A stretch of 64,000 nucleotides of DNA from Margaritifera margaritifera (taxonomy: Eukaryota > Mollusca > Bivalvia > Unionida > Margaritiferidae): NCBI GenBank assembly GCA_029931535.1, contig JAQPZY010001569.1, forward strand, positions 4,017,001 through 4,081,000, given 5' to 3'. Positions 23,897 through 36,265 of the stretch are shown here, piece by piece. Under the pieces are notes generated by a model. It saw nothing but the letters and a program-made list of their open reading frames with translations, searched no databases and was not told the origin of the DNA. A program made the position numbers and the translations under genes. Positions within the stretch are counted from its first letter, which is position 1; the number at the start of each line of letters is the position of its first letter.

Positions 23897-24051
23897 CCAT
23901 TCTACTTCAGAACGTCTGCACTGCTCCATTGAACCAAAGCTGAACACAGTTTGTCTGTAACCAGTGGTTGCTGGCACCAGTCAAGACACACTGGTTCATT
24001 AGCCATGCATAAAATGTCACATTGTATGCTTTGCATTCAATATTTTTACAG

Positions 24052-24181
24052 TGGAAACAAAGAAGAAGTCACTGTTTGCTAAAAACATTCCACCAAATAT
24101 CAAAGAAGAAACCTTGAAGGCAGAATTTCCTGGATGTACAAATGTAATAATTCCCAAAAATTCAGAGGGAATTAGCATTGG
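24052..24181 (+). CDS. RRM/RGN-repeat protein, coding exon 5 (RRM first half)
   Basis: The acceptor is tttttacag, ending 24051, and the donor is GG|gtaagt at 24182 (phase 2). It encodes about residues 260-302. KSLFAKNIPPNIKEETLKAE opens an RNA-recognition motif: LFAKNI is RNP2 (beta 1), then helix 1 and beta 2 (TNVIIPKN). The exon boundary falls just before RNP1, a common place for an intron in RRM genes. The style (SLF.KN, short loop, F/FPG) is closest to nucleolin-type RRMs. RNA binding is inferred from the fold. Confidence 0.88.
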
Positions 24182-25523
24182 GTAAGTTTTATGTGATACT
24201 TTCTTTCATTTGTTTAGTATTACATAAAAGCTTGACAAGGACAGCTTTTCAAGCTTTGTTACACAGCTTATTCATGTGTTGCTCAGCTTAATGACATGTG
24301 TTGCTCAGCTTAATGACATATTAATGATCCACACAACTAATTCCATGGAGTACCAATAAGGTCAGGAAGATGATTTTATGACCTTGTTATTCACATGGAC
24401 AAGTCTACTATTTTTATCTTTGTCCATGTACACAAGTTGACATGTACACATGTACAACCTGTCTATAGATGAGGGAATGGATTTATTCGCTTTAGATTGT
24501 CAAGAAGAATAGAGACCTGGTGATAATAGTTCCTCTAAGATCTGACCAACTACTTCAGGAAAGGTAGCTACATTTGCATCTTGCTTGTATCCTACCCTAC
24601 TGTGTTGGTAGATTTTTCTCTTGTCGTTAAAGAAAAATTCCCTTCAGAGACTCCTGTTAAAAATTGCCTGTTGGGAATAAATCTATTCTTTTTTCATTCT
24701 TGTCATCCGTGGTTTTTTGCCTTAATGTCTCCAGTGGGATAAGAGCCTCATGGAAGAGCTTGACGTTCTGGAACTCAAGTCTTAAAGTAAACAAAAACAA
24801 CAACAAACAGGAGTCTGGCTCATAAAGACTCGGTTAGAAAAACTGGTTCTGAAACAAAATACACAAGAACAACAATTTTGAAGTCTGATAGATGCTACAG
24901 GGGAGTGGTGGGAGTAATTTTCACAGCTAAGAAGGGATTCTGCTGCAGAACATTACTGCCTCACTCCTAATGTATCGCCATATGTCAGTCATACCCAAAC
25001 ACCTGTCAGTACCTATGGACCTCCAACCAATATTATCGCTGGCAAAGGCATGAGGCATCACATGATTTATAGGCACAATGGAAATTTGTTAGACATTCTT
25101 ACCTAATGTCCATCACATTGCCAACTGCCGCTGTATATCATATACAAAATTCAGATTGTTAAAACATTTTTCAACCATTTTTCATGAAATTTTCAGTATA
25201 CACTAAAAATTTAAAATCAGTTCACATGGGGTAATATCCACATAAAATATTAGATTTTATAATGTGAGCTATGATAGTGTACATAGGACTGGTTATGTCG
25301 GCTCTGGCAACATGTTGATTAGGGCTGTCTGGAATGGGTTTGTTTTATTAGACAAGTCAGTACTTGGGACAGTACAAATGATGTCAGTACTTCAACTTGA
25401 CTTGAATGGTTGTCTAACTATATTTGATTGGTATATTGGGCCCTGGAACAAGCATTGTGTTGTATTTTACAATCCATTGAGCAAAGAAGTTTTACAAATG
25501 CTGTGCTATGTGGAAAGCACAAA

Positions 25524-27240
25524 ATGGCCAAGTCCCAACACGATTCATCTTCAGATGATTTCGTTTGCAAATACTGGCTGATGATGACGATTCTTGAGGT
25601 TTTGAAGTAGATGAGATTGTTGGAGCTGGGGAAGTGTTGCAGGAAGTATCACTGAGTGATTTTGAGCCAAAAAATTATGTTTGATACAACTCTGATGTAC
25701 ATGCTGGCTGGAGGAAAAAAGATGTTTTGCCAGTCAACCACCACCATTTGGCAGTATTTCAAAGTGTAGAAATGGAGAAAACTATATTTTTTTATTAGGA
25801 TTTATTGCATTTGATAGTAAATCAAACACAGATCAGAGACTAAATGAAGTGGACTTGAAGGACAACAGTTGCATGAGAAAATGGAAGTCGGACACACCTA
25901 AGAAATTGAAACTTATTTGCATTGGTTATAGCAATGGGTTTGGTGCATAAATCTGATATCCATTCCTACTGGGCTGCTGAAGATGTGATATCAGTCTTAT
26001 ACTTCAACAAAGGAATGAGTAGGGATACATTTCTTAATATTATGAACAATTTACACCTGACAGACAATGAGAATGCTAAAGGTGACCCTTTATACATGAT
26101 TCCCCCAATGATTAAAAAAATGGATGCATTTGCTGAGGTTTATTCAGCAGATATGAACCTCAGTTTTAATGGAGATACCTGCCCTTAAGAAAGGTCATCA
26201 GAAATTCCAGGTTTATAACCCTGCCAAACCAAGCAAGTTTGGCGCAAAGTTGTCTCAGGTGTGCAAAGCAAGCAGCGGACATTGCCTTGGCTACAATATT
26301 TACACTAGATTTGCATGTAGATGGGTTAAGTAAAACAACTTCAGTTGTGATTGGTTTTGTTCAGCAAGTGTGGTCTTTTGAATAAAGGACAAGGAGTATA
26401 TATGGACCACTATTATTCTTCGCCTGAACTTCTTAGTGAACTTGATTTGCTGTACACGTGAAACCCTACAAACAAATAGGGTAGTCGTTGCAGAGGCAAT
26501 AAAGATGAAGAAAAAACTGCATCAGGGCTTGTGTATTTTTTGCAGAAAGGAAAATTTACTTTGGTGAAATATGATAAATGAGATGTAAATATGATCTCCA
26601 GTTTTTATGAAGCAAAGGTAGCAATCATCAACAAGACACATTATGCAACAAGTGCACCTGTGATGAAGCCCGCTTGTATCGTGGATACATGAAAATCCTG
26701 GGAGGAGTAGATTTAAGTGGCCAATTTAACCAATACAGTTGTATCCTAAGGAAATACAAGAAATGTTGGAGAAAACCATTTTTTAATCTGCTGAATGTAT
26801 TCATTGTTAATGCATATCAGTTGTACTGAAATTTTCACCAGTGCAGAGCAAAAATTGTCGCCATGATTTCCATGTTTCAATAATGAAGGCATTGATTCAG
26901 GAAGGAGGAAATTTGGCTTGAACCTGCTAGGAGAGGAAGAAAATTTACTGTTGAGCTGTCTGAATGCTTGATTGGAGGCATTTCCCTGAATATATTCCAG
27001 CTGTACCTGGATCAAAACGGGCACACCCTTTATCATTATGTGCTCGTGTTGCATACAATAGGAGAAAGAAAGACATGGAGGGATTCCAAAGAAAGCAAAC
27101 ATCCTTCAGATGTGAGACGTGCCATGTAGCGCTTTGTGTACCTGATTGTTTCAGGCTATTTCACACACATGTACATTACAAACAAGCTCATCAGGGTGGA
27201 GATTTGAGTTCTGATGAATCAGAGGAACACCTGAACAGGT
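25524..27240 (+). pseudogene. piggyBac (PGBD4-like) transposase pseudogene
   Basis: It starts at an acidic MAKSQHDSSSDDF (ATG 25524). Through several stops and shifts it continues with VIAMGLVHKSDIHSYWAAED, MSRDTFLNIMNNLHLTDNEN, MIKKMDAFAEVYSADMNLSF, YNPAKPSKFGAKL and GHCLGYNIYT. It ends with a C-terminal cysteine/histidine domain (CETCHVALCVPDCFRLFH at about 27110-27165). These are the ordered landmarks of piggyBac family transposases. Where relatives have an NLSIDE-type catalytic aspartate, this copy reads NLSFNG, so it is inactive apart from its frame breaks. Confidence 0.87.
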
Positions 27241-27800
27241 AATGAATTCAACAGGTGACTGTCTGTGTAAGCTCATAAGTGGACATGAAATGACATACAT
27301 ACACAATAAAAAATACAAAGAAGAATTGCAAAGTTTTCATGAACATTTATTACAGACTCCATGGGGTGTAAACTTACCTGTGGTGTTTCCGGACCATATG
27401 TTTATTAACCATTACCTTTTATATACCTTTGATATTCACGATTTGGATATAAAGTTACAACTGACATGTTGAGGCACTAAAGAATAAAGTATTTTTTAAA
27501 GATATATTTGAACTTTTCCATTATTAAAAGGAACAAAAATACAGATGAAAAACAACGGTCATTTGTGATTTTACCTGTATTTGCACCTGCAAGTGCAAAT
27601 ATGATAAAGTTACATATAATGCTTATACTATAGTTCAGACCTCGACAATCATTTTTCATATAGAGTTTGTGTATCTGTTGTGTATGGTAATTAAAATGCA
27701 GGCAGTTTAAAAACTGAGTGCAATTTAAATTTCTTTCTCTAAAAGATAGGCACTGAGGGATCATGTAGTTCAAAACTATATAAGCCCATTAAGGGTTAAA
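27241..27800 (+). mobile_element. 3' flank and right end of the piggyBac element
   Basis: After the transposase there is non-coding AT-rich sequence ending in 'gcccattaaggg' directly followed by TTAA (27797-27800). That fits a piggyBac right terminus with its TTAA target. I did not find the matching left terminus, so the 5' boundary is unknown. Confidence 0.6.
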
Positions 27801-27963
27801 AATAACGTATGTACAGGGTTGAGCAAATTGTTTTCATCCGCTTGTCCAGGACAAGTGGTTTCAGAAAATTCATTTGTCCCAAATTGAAAACACTTGTCAA
27901 GATTTTATGAGATGTTTGCACCTTAATCCACAGAAAGAACAAATGAAATAATGTACAACATGT

Positions 27964-28443
27964 TTATTTCCTAAAAGAATTTAATTTTTCAAAAACGTAG
28001 GTTGATATTGTACATTTTGTTACATCAGAGGTGTTCAGTTTTCCCTTGTCCAGGTATCTTATATGCACCATTTCTTGCTCCAATACGGTAGCATCAGTAC
28101 TTCCATCAGCAAGAATGGAAAGGAATTTACTGGAATTCAGACTTTTCCTTACTGCACAGGCCTTATGAGGTCCAGAACTGTCATGAGACTTGATTGGTTT
28201 AATCTCAAATTTGTCAGTTCCATTGACAAATACACTTGTTGAATTTCCAACCCATACCAGTTTGAGAGATTGTTTGCAATAACTGCAAAACATTTTTGCT
28301 TCTGAGTCAATGAATTCAAACCAGGGATAACTACCAACCCAATGTGGCTGAAAAATTCTGAGCCTCCTTGTAGTGTCATATCTGACATTATTTTGTTGCC
28401 ACAGAGTCTGGCTTCTGTTGCTTTGGAGAAAAAGTTCTCCCAC
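27964..28443 (-). pseudogene. hAT transposase N-terminal fragment with TTF-type zinc finger
   Basis: A 159-residue frame reads FQPHWVGSYPWFEFIDSEAK, then MFCSYCKQ with downstream histidines (a TTF-type zinc-finger pattern). SILADGSTDATVLEQEMVHI follows, where DGSTD marks the first catalytic aspartate region of ZNF862-like hAT transposases. The frame ends at the internal deletion close to the element's 3' end. Sequence further upstream (28445-28560) continues the N-terminus through stops. Confidence 0.8.
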
Positions 28444-28888
28444 ACTCAGTGGCAGTCTTACGTTTTACCCCTTCACTTTAACATTAATTTTCCTTCTCCA
28501 ACTCTTCCTTATTAACTTTCTTGCAAAAATAATTTCGTAAACTCATTTTTCCCCACATAGTAAACATCACCTTGCTTGACAAATACTTCTAAAATGATCA
28601 AAACATACATTTTGTCCTTTAAATATGAACAGAGACAGCTCTTTAATTAGCACAATTGTTTCGCTTTAAACACAATATCGAATGTGGAAGTTAATCCTCG
28701 GTATAATCAATTAAAAATTAAAGAATCGTCACTGCCATATAATCAGTTCATAAAGGCAACCGACACTAATATCGATACAATGCCTTTCATTAATTTAATT
28801 GGATTGATTCGCTGGATTAAAATCATAGGGTGAGTCATTTGTGATAATCTGGTTTAAGTAAACACAATACAAGGAAGCTGTTTCTAAC

Positions 28889-29773
28889 TGTTACCACTAG
28901 GGGTAAATGTAACAAAAGAAAAGACTCGAACAAGCTTTCAAGATTTAAAATACAAATATTTAATTTCCTAAAATATTAAAATATTTCAACAAACAATCAA
29001 AGTGAAAGAATTAAAAATAACTTACAGCATAGAATATCCTTAAAAGTCCTAAATTGTTCTAAACTTCACTGATCCGGAAGTTAATCCAAATTATTCTGAA
29101 TGAGGAGTATTCCGAATGAAACCTCCAATGTGCTGGAGTGCCAACAAGAATCAGTTATATCCAAATATTATTAATTCCAAGTAATCCTCTTGAATATGGA
29201 ATATCACACAAGTTCTAGAAATGTTTCTGATAATTCCAACGGAGCTGAATAATACTTAAATTTTAAGTACCAGTACTAAATCCAAAATGTACCGTATAAT
29301 AATCTCTGAAGCAGAATACCACACACAAAATGAACCAATCTTGTTTATGACCTCCTAGGCAGAACGTACTATAGAAGAATGGCGAACGCTCTGATTACAT
29401 CCTTTTATATAGTTTCTATACTGCGTCTTTTAAAACAAATAATACCCATTCCTTATTCCGTCTTAAATCAACAACTCGGTATTTACGAACTTATTCTACT
29501 TCTAGTCAACAGAAAATGAATCACTCACTGAGTTATGAAATCCAGGTCAGAACATTGAATGCAGGTCAAAAGGACAAACCTCGCATGCTGAATCACGTGA
29601 TATGACTCGTACTTCAACCAACAATATTTTCCTAGGACCAATGTACTGAGTCACATTGAAATTACCGCATATGTGCACTCTGCAAAACGACACCTATTAG
29701 ACTATTATACAGAAGTCATAAACTAATAAAACTATACCATTATTTAAAAGAAATGATACATAATTCCGTAACA
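28889..29773 (+). mobile_element. Solo LTR, 885 bp, 5-bp target duplication
   Basis: The element starts TGTTAC and ends GTAACA, the TG...CA ends with short inverted repeat typical of LTRs. It is flanked by CTAAC on both sides (28884-28888 and 29774-29778). It interrupts the hAT at 27814-30160: removing it joins sequence that is continuous in the sister hAT at 57593. A TATA-like 'ttttatatag' (about 29402) and an 'aataaa' (about 29726) suggest + orientation. No internal coding region or second LTR is present, so recombination between LTRs has removed them. The superfamily cannot be told from the LTR alone. Confidence 0.88.
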
Positions 29774-30828
29774 CTAACGCTGCTAATTATTCATACCAGT
29801 TTTGTTTCGTCTAGCATGTTTTGATTGGCCAGTAATTTGGTTGCTTAGCCCAATATGCAGTAAAGCAGTAATATACCTAGCGCACATGCAAGAGTTATCA
29901 TTGACCACCATTAGTTGTGATACTGGATGTAAATAAATACATGGAGAGGGGTAGAATCAAGCATTCAGTATGCCCAGAGGGCATTAACAGCCAGATAAAG
30001 GTAGATAAAGTGATTATGGCATGAAAATAGACACTTGTCCAACTTTTTTTAAAACGGGCAGAAAGCACTTGTCCCGGACTAGCGACTAGGAAAATTTTAC
30101 TTGCTCGACTTAAAAAATGAATAGTCCGGGACATTGGGCTATGGGATTTGCTCAGCCCTGATGTATTTTGGCTGTACCTGCTAACAACCACAATAGGAGA
30201 ACATGCCATTAGTTTTATGGTGGTATTTTCACCAGTAAGTGGGAACAAATACATGGGCCTTCTCTGCAATAGGAAGCAACTCTTAATGCAGTTTGTTTGT
30301 ATTATCACATTGTGGCTGGTTGAAGGGTATTGTGTTGTCTTAGCATGATGGGTAAAAAAAATTTACACTAAATCGGAAACAATTAGTAAAACTGTAGTGA
30401 ACTTGAGCAGGAACTAATTTTCTTTCTTAGAACAATTTGACCAAGCTTCCCATTTAACAACTTTGAACCTAGGCAAAGACGAAGGGTGAGAATGATGATG
30501 CAGCCGTGTTACTTGCTCTGACATTTACACTCGTCGTATAATATGTTGAGGGTTTAGCAAACCAGTGACCTCTGAGGTTACTTTGCACTTCTGCCTGCTA
30601 GAACACTTATGGCAGAAGAGTAACTAGGACTTTTTACAGTATCTCCTACCTGGTCCCCTATCTCCAAACCAAACTCCCCATTGTGAATCATGACCCAGGG
30701 CTTGTAATCCAAACTATTTTACATTGTGTCCTGTTGCTACAAATGCATGTATAAATTTTGGTTAAAAAGTATTTTAAAATATAGTTGTAATTGCAATTTT
30801 TCTACATTTTACTTTGATTCTCTCCTCT

Positions 30829-30844
30829 CCCCCCCCCCCCCCCC
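30829..30844. repeat. Poly-C run (16 C)
   Basis: A homopolymer of 16 cytosines, followed by further C-rich sequence. Confidence 0.95.
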
Positions 30845-31317
30845 TCCCCCGACTGAACAAACACTCATGCACTTTCCCCTTTCCTCGCAAGGGACCTCAA
30901 GGGTTGGGCCCAAAGATCATGCCCCTCTTGTAGATGGTTACCATATGGCAATTTATCTACCAATTTTGATCCGATCAGCACTTGACAGATCACAGAAAGG
31001 GGAAACAAGGGTCACAATAAATAAAAGTGTTTTAAAATGTAAAGAAAGCTGATGTTGCTGTGAAAGATATTTATTAGGATCATGCATGTTATCCTATTCA
31101 ATAAGAGTTCAGCTTTTAAAATTTTGAACTGCCTAACATATAGATATCACTTGTAATTGATTCCCATGTGATTCTAACTTAAAAATACTCCCAAATATAA
31201 CTTGTACTAAAACTTTAGCAATTCGGTGGAAGTGGTAGAAAAAGGTGGAATTAATGTTGATATCCAGTGTCAAGAGCAGTGTTGTTTTATTCTGTTATTA
31301 TGAGAGTAAATTCTGTT

Positions 31318-32795
31318 AGCTCTACTGGTCATATACCACAAGAGCTTAAGTGATTGTTTTTCGTCCATCTGTTGTCTGTCCATCCATCAGCACAAGTTTG
31401 TTACCACTACTCCTCCTAAACTACTTGGATTGTCATGAAACTTCAGACACGCGTTCATCCCATGATCAACTTGTTGCTGCTTGGACATTCAATATGGCCA
31501 CTACAGCAGCCATCTTGAAAATCTTTTTGTAACTACTTCTGATGAATGGATGGTCATATCAGTATGGGGTTTTCACTGAAAGACTTCTTATGATGTCTAG
31601 TTCGTCCAAAATGAAAATGGTGCCATTCACACATCCAATATATCAGCTACTGCTCCCATTTCATGAATCTTGTTATTACTACTCCTCCTCAATGGATGGT
31701 TGTATTAATATGGGTTTTTTTTTACTAAAAGACTTCTTGTGATATCTAGTTGCTCCTAAATGAAAATGGTGCCATGCAGACATTCAGTATGGCCACCACA
31801 GTGACCATCTTGAAAATCTAGTTATCACTACTACTCCTGAATGATCATATCAGCATGGGGTTTTCACTAAAAAATTCTATTGATGTCTAGTTAGTCGTAA
31901 ATGAAAATGGTGCCATTCTGACCTCCAATATGGCCGTCAAAAAGGCCAGCTAAAAAATGTTATTGTTGCTACTTCTAAACTGCTAATTTTATTATTGCTA
32001 CTTCACACAGATGGCTGATCATCATTTTACTTTCATCAAAAGACTTCATGTGACATCTAGTTGGTCCTAAATGGAAATGGTACACATCTGATGCCCAGTA
32101 TGGCCACCATGGCACCCATCTTGAAAATCTTGTTATTGTTATTCCCCCAAAACAGAAAGTCATATCAACATGGTGTTTTCACCAGAAGACTTTTTATAAT
32201 GTCTGGTTGGTCCTAAATTAAAATCGTGCTGATCTGATGTCCATGGTGGCCATCTGGAAAATCTTATTGCTACTCCTCTTAAATGGAAAGTTATTTTGAC
32301 ATAGGGGTTTTCATTGGAAGAGTTACTATGGTGTCTTGTTGGTCCTAAAGAAATATGATGCAAATTGACCCTCAATTGAAAATCTACTCATCCCAAGTGG
32401 ATGGCTATATTAACATGGGGTTTTCACCAATATACTTCTTATGTTGTCTAGTTGGTCCTAAATGAAAATGGTGCCAGTCGTACATGCAATATGGCTGTCA
32501 AAATGGCTATCTTGAAAATCTTGCTGATGCTACTGAATGGATGGTCATATTGACATGGGGTTTTCACCAAAAGACTAATAATGATGTCTACTTGGTCCTA
32601 AATGAAAGGGATGCCAATCTGACATCCAATATGTCCACCACAGCAGCTAATTTGAAAATCTTGTTATTGCTGAAGATTATCAGATGGTTTCAACACTCAG
32701 CAGTTGAAAGGAAGAAATGGTCTTATCTTGAATTCCTGGAAATTCTTTTCGCCCAGTAGAGCGTCAGTCCCTTTGAGGGACTCTTGTTTTTCCTA
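31318..32795 (+). repeat. Repeat-island family 1, complete copy
   Basis: Head 'tagctctactggtcatatac' is followed by the 'tccatctgttgtctgtc' linker, then about ten diverged ~140-bp units ('gttggtcctaaatgaaaatg', 'atggccaccac', 'catcttgaaaatcttg'). The tail 'gagcgtcagtccctttgag' ends near 32790. The length, about 1.5 kb, matches the copy at 53262-54758, so the island behaves as a unit with fixed ends. Confidence 0.9.
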
Positions 32796-32959
32796 CTGCT
32801 ACTGCTATTTTCTGTCCATATTTTTTCCACTTCAAATGCTGTGTACAATAAATGTTTGTCATTTTCAAGTCAACATACTTATCTTGTATATGATGTGCAC
32901 TGAACTGCTGACACCATTGACCCAGATCTGCCATTGCAATAATGTACAGGCAGACCATG

Positions 32960-33575
32960 GTCTAAATTGTTTGTAGGAAATTCTAAGTAGAATGAACAGT
33001 GTAGATAAAGATAAGCTTGTGCATATTGCCATCACAGATCTGGGTCTATACTGTTTGTAGGAAATTCTAAGTACATGTAGAATGAACAGTGTAGACAAAG
33101 ATGTGCTAGTGCATACTGCCATCACAGATCTGGGTCTACACTGTTAATTAGAAATTCCAAGTAGAATGAACAGTGTAGACAAGGGTGTGCTTGTGCATAC
33201 TGCCATAACAGGTCTGGGTCTACACTGTTAATTAGAAATTCTAAGTACATGTAGAATGAACAGTGTAGACAAGGATGTGCTTGTGCATACTGCCATCACA
33301 GGTCTTGGTCTACACTGTTAATTAGAAATTCTAAGTACATGTAGAATGAACAGTGTAGAAAAAGATGTGCTAGTGCATACTGCCATCACAGGTCTGGGTC
33401 TACACTGTTAATTAGAAATTCCAAGTAGAATGAACAGTGTAGACAAGGATGTGCTTGTGCATACTGCCATCACAGGTCTGGGTCTATACTGTTTGTAGGA
33501 AATCTAAGTACATGTAGAATGAACAGTGTAGACAAAGATGTGCCAGTGCATACTGCCATCACAGATCTGGGTCTA
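32960..33575. repeat. Seven tandem ~81-92 bp hairpin-forming units
   Basis: The block 'tctgggtcta' or its variants recurs at about 33046, 33127, 33209, 33301, 33392, 33477 and 33563. Each unit has the inverted pair 'aacagtgtagac' and 'gtctacactgtt' around a ~40-nt loop, plus 'gaaattctaagta' with an optional 'acatgtag' insert that sets unit length. The array ends about 55 bp before the acceptor of coding exon 6. The central 'cagatctgggtct' is shared with the foldback MITE at 6826. Confidence 0.93.
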
Positions 33576-33629
33576 TACTTTTCACAGTTGGGTATACATT
33601 ATATCTGCATTGAATACAACTTCTTACAG

Positions 33630-33751
33630 GTTTGCTGTCCTGGAATTTGAGAATGTAGAGAATACAACAAAATGCTTAGAGACTCACAATATGGTGGAAA
33701 TTCAGAACCACAAGATCCAGTTGAGCAAAATTTCTCTCTCTGGAGCACCAA
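33630..33751 (+). CDS. RRM/RGN-repeat protein, coding exon 6 (RRM second half)
   Basis: The acceptor is ttcttacag, ending 33629, and the donor is A|gtaagt at 33752 (phase 1). It encodes about residues 303-343. GFAVLEFENVENTTKCLETH supplies RNP1-like beta 3 (FAVLEF) and helix 2; IQNHKIQLSKISLSGAP gives beta 4. RNP1 lacks the canonical second aromatic (V where F/Y is usual), so contacts may be weaker or different. The frame from the previous exon (GIS-IG|F) joins precisely, which strongly supports the 9.4-kb intron. Confidence 0.88.
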
Positions 33752-35297
33752 GTAAGTCCGAGGTCTCAAATGTTACTATTCTTTTCATCCTAGAACTGAT
33801 TACATGGTTCACCTTGGCAAATCACCATACCTTTGGCCTTTTGTTTTTACATGTTCCTCTTCCTCTCGCTCTCTATCTCTTCCCTCCTCCCACTCAAAGC
33901 AGACTGGGACCCAGGGGGTCATAACCAAAAATCCATTATGTATATTATGTGTCTTCTTCCAACCGATGCATGGCTGTGGGTGGAAACTTGTTCTTATGTT
34001 TTAGTTTAAGCTCAGACAACTCGCACATAACAGGGTCCAGAAGGACCTCTGAAAATGTATGCAGGGCATGCCATCTTGTCTGGACATTGACAATGGGGGA
34101 GGGGGCTGTTAAATTGTGTAATACTCATTTTATCATCGTGTTTGGAATAATTGTCAATAAAATGCTTTTTCTAATGAAGTTTTTAGCTTTTCTGTGTAAA
34201 TTATCTTTATTTTCAAGATAACCAACCATTGAAAGATCGTTAAAAACATTACTCCAAGACGTTTCAACAAACATCACATGTATCTCTGAAAAAATTCTGT
34301 ATTACATCACTGCTTTTTGCATGTCAATGTGGATATACTTGAGTGTTATTGTTGATTCACAACAAAACAAGATTTCCTTTTTTCAAAAATTAGGAACATT
34401 TAATTCGTGAAATAACAACCATCAACGTTGAAACTCTATTTTTGTTATATTGTTCTATTAGTAAAATATTGATGCTGCGATTTCATTGCAAGCATATTAG
34501 AATCTGTCTTGAAAGACCACCCCTTCTGCCAAAAAATAATGTTCTCTCATGACAGGTCATTACGCTGTATGATTATTAAATCTGTGCATGATGAACCTAG
34601 TCTCGCAAGATGGGTGGTCCCTCGTAGCAGCGGTCTCTCAAGACTGGTTTTACTGTAATAGTGAAATTTATGCTCAGCCTTGAGCAAACCTCTGAGTGCC
34701 AGTTCGGGAATTTTAAGTTCGCTAAAGATTAGAACGTCTCCATAATGAACCTTGTTTGTGAAAAAAAGTTTTTCATGTACCAATTATTCTTTTCACTTGC
34801 TTCTCCTGGTATCATTGATCACATTTACAAATTAGTAGAATAAACCACTGATTAATGTTAGATACTTGAATTGTTACTTACATAATAATATTTATAACTC
34901 TGTGAAATAGGTCAATTGAAATGAGTTGACCTGACACACTATCATCACCTCTAGCTCTTACGCAGGTAGGATTTGCATGCCTTTTAACTTTTTTTTTTTT
35001 TTTTTAATAATTATGACACCCCTTTATTTGATTTATACAAAAGACATAATTAACATGATAGTGCAAAGCAGGTCTGCTTTTAATTGATTGTAACAATACA
35101 ACAAACACTTCACAAATTGAAGATCAAAACACAGTCAGCACTTAATTAGGTTCTGTCATATGCTGGTGCTTAATGCCAGACTGAGCTTGGGGTCTGCAAG
35201 TAACACTTTGATCATTAAGTCAGAAATCTATTAAAGGATGCAACTGAACACGTGTCAATTGTGCAGCAAGGTCACTGAGTTCTGATAACCACCCTTT

Positions 35298-35525
35298 ATT
35301 ACTTGGCACTGAACAAGTATCAAACTCGCGGCTTGATCAAAGGGTTGTCACGTGGGAAAACAAAGAGTGTGGTGCCTTTACAAGCTAAGGGATTAAGGTC
35401 AAAGTATATGCACAGGAAGTTGCAGAACTCTACTTGGCACTGAACAAATATTAGATTCGCGGCTCGATCAAAAGAATTATCAACTTGAGAACAAAGTGAG
35501 TGGTTTACAAGACAAAGGCTTGTTG
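35298..35525. repeat. Diverged ~130-bp tandem duplication
   Basis: The block 'acttggcactgaacaa', 'cgcggcttgatcaaa', 'gaacaaagtgagtg' or its variants appears twice, at about 35300-35395 and 35430-35525. The copies are moderately diverged. Confidence 0.8.
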
Positions 35526-36009
35526 GCCCACGTGCACTGGCAGATAACTTAGGAAATATCACTTGGGAATTAAATCTGACTTGTGGAAATACCGGACTAT
35601 AATTGATTTATAAATTCAGGTGAGAATCTTTTATCAACCACCGCATTGTTTGGTGCTTGGCTGTGTATGCAGTGGAATGAGCAAACATATGTCGGCTATT
35701 GTTTGAGCAACGATTGTACACAGAATGTATTGAAGACAAACACAAAGAAGACTTGATGACATTATTGTTCATGTATCAATAATAATAAGATTAATACTTA
35801 TCAGCTTTAAAATGAGCTGACATCTTTCAAATATAAACTAAGATCAAAGTGCAGTGATTGATTACTGACACATTTAAAATGAACATTCACAAATAGAAAT
35901 GTTCAGCATCTTTATTTATATAAAGAAAGATGCAATCATAAGACACTTTTTCTTCAAGAATACAACACATCTTGCCAAATTATTAAATCAAACTCTTGTT
36001 TATTTTGGC

Positions 36010-36265
36010 AAAAAACTTTGCAGTAGTTCAAGAAATTGGCAAAATTATTGTAAAATTTCGGTAGCCACGCCACGATCGTATTATATCCGAATTCATACAC
36101 GATCTCTTCCCCAAATTGATAATTAATTTTTTACATATTATTTTTCGTACTTTGAAATTTTTTTTTTTTTTTTCATGTACGAAAAAATAGATGAAATTCG
36201 GGAGCCATGACGCGATCGAGTTATACCCCCGATTTCGTGCTATAACAAAGCGTGCTATAGCAGGG
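36010..36265. repeat. Short element with repeated 'gccacgacgcgatcg' blocks
   Basis: Two blocks of the type 'aaatttcggtagccacgcca' / 'aaattcgggagccatgacgc', each followed by 'cgatcg.(a)ttata', flank a poly-T stretch. The right end, 'gctatagcagggtcctactg', looks like the end of a small DNA element. The family is not identified. Confidence 0.5.

Larger units (their letters stand above)
21284..24051 (+). other. Intron 5 of the RRM gene
   Basis: Contains a TA/GT microsatellite and a 70-bp direct duplication. The remainder shows no recognisable element or coding sequence. Confidence 0.8.
27814..30160 (-). mobile_element. hAT (ZNF862-like) transposon, internally deleted, split by a solo LTR
   Basis: The terminal inverted repeats are CAGGGTTGAGCAAAT (27814) and the reverse complement of CAGGGCTGAGCAAAT (ending 30160). 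Both flanks read ATGTA, giving a 5-bp target duplication. It is orientated on the minus strand and is the same family as 57593-59488: about 350 bp of 5' sequence aligns between the two, including 'ctctgggcatactgaat' and 'atattgggctaag'. The transposase keeps its N-terminus and the first catalytic segment; the rest is deleted. An 885-bp LTR lies inside. Confidence 0.88.
24182..33629 (+). other. Intron 6 of the RRM gene (9.4 kb)
   Basis: Splits the RRM between beta 2 and beta 3. It is filled with a piggyBac pseudogene, a hAT carrying a solo LTR, repeat-island family 1 and a hairpin-unit array. The stretches 24182-25520 and 30170-31310 show nothing else beyond a poly-C run at 30829-30844. Confidence 0.85.
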
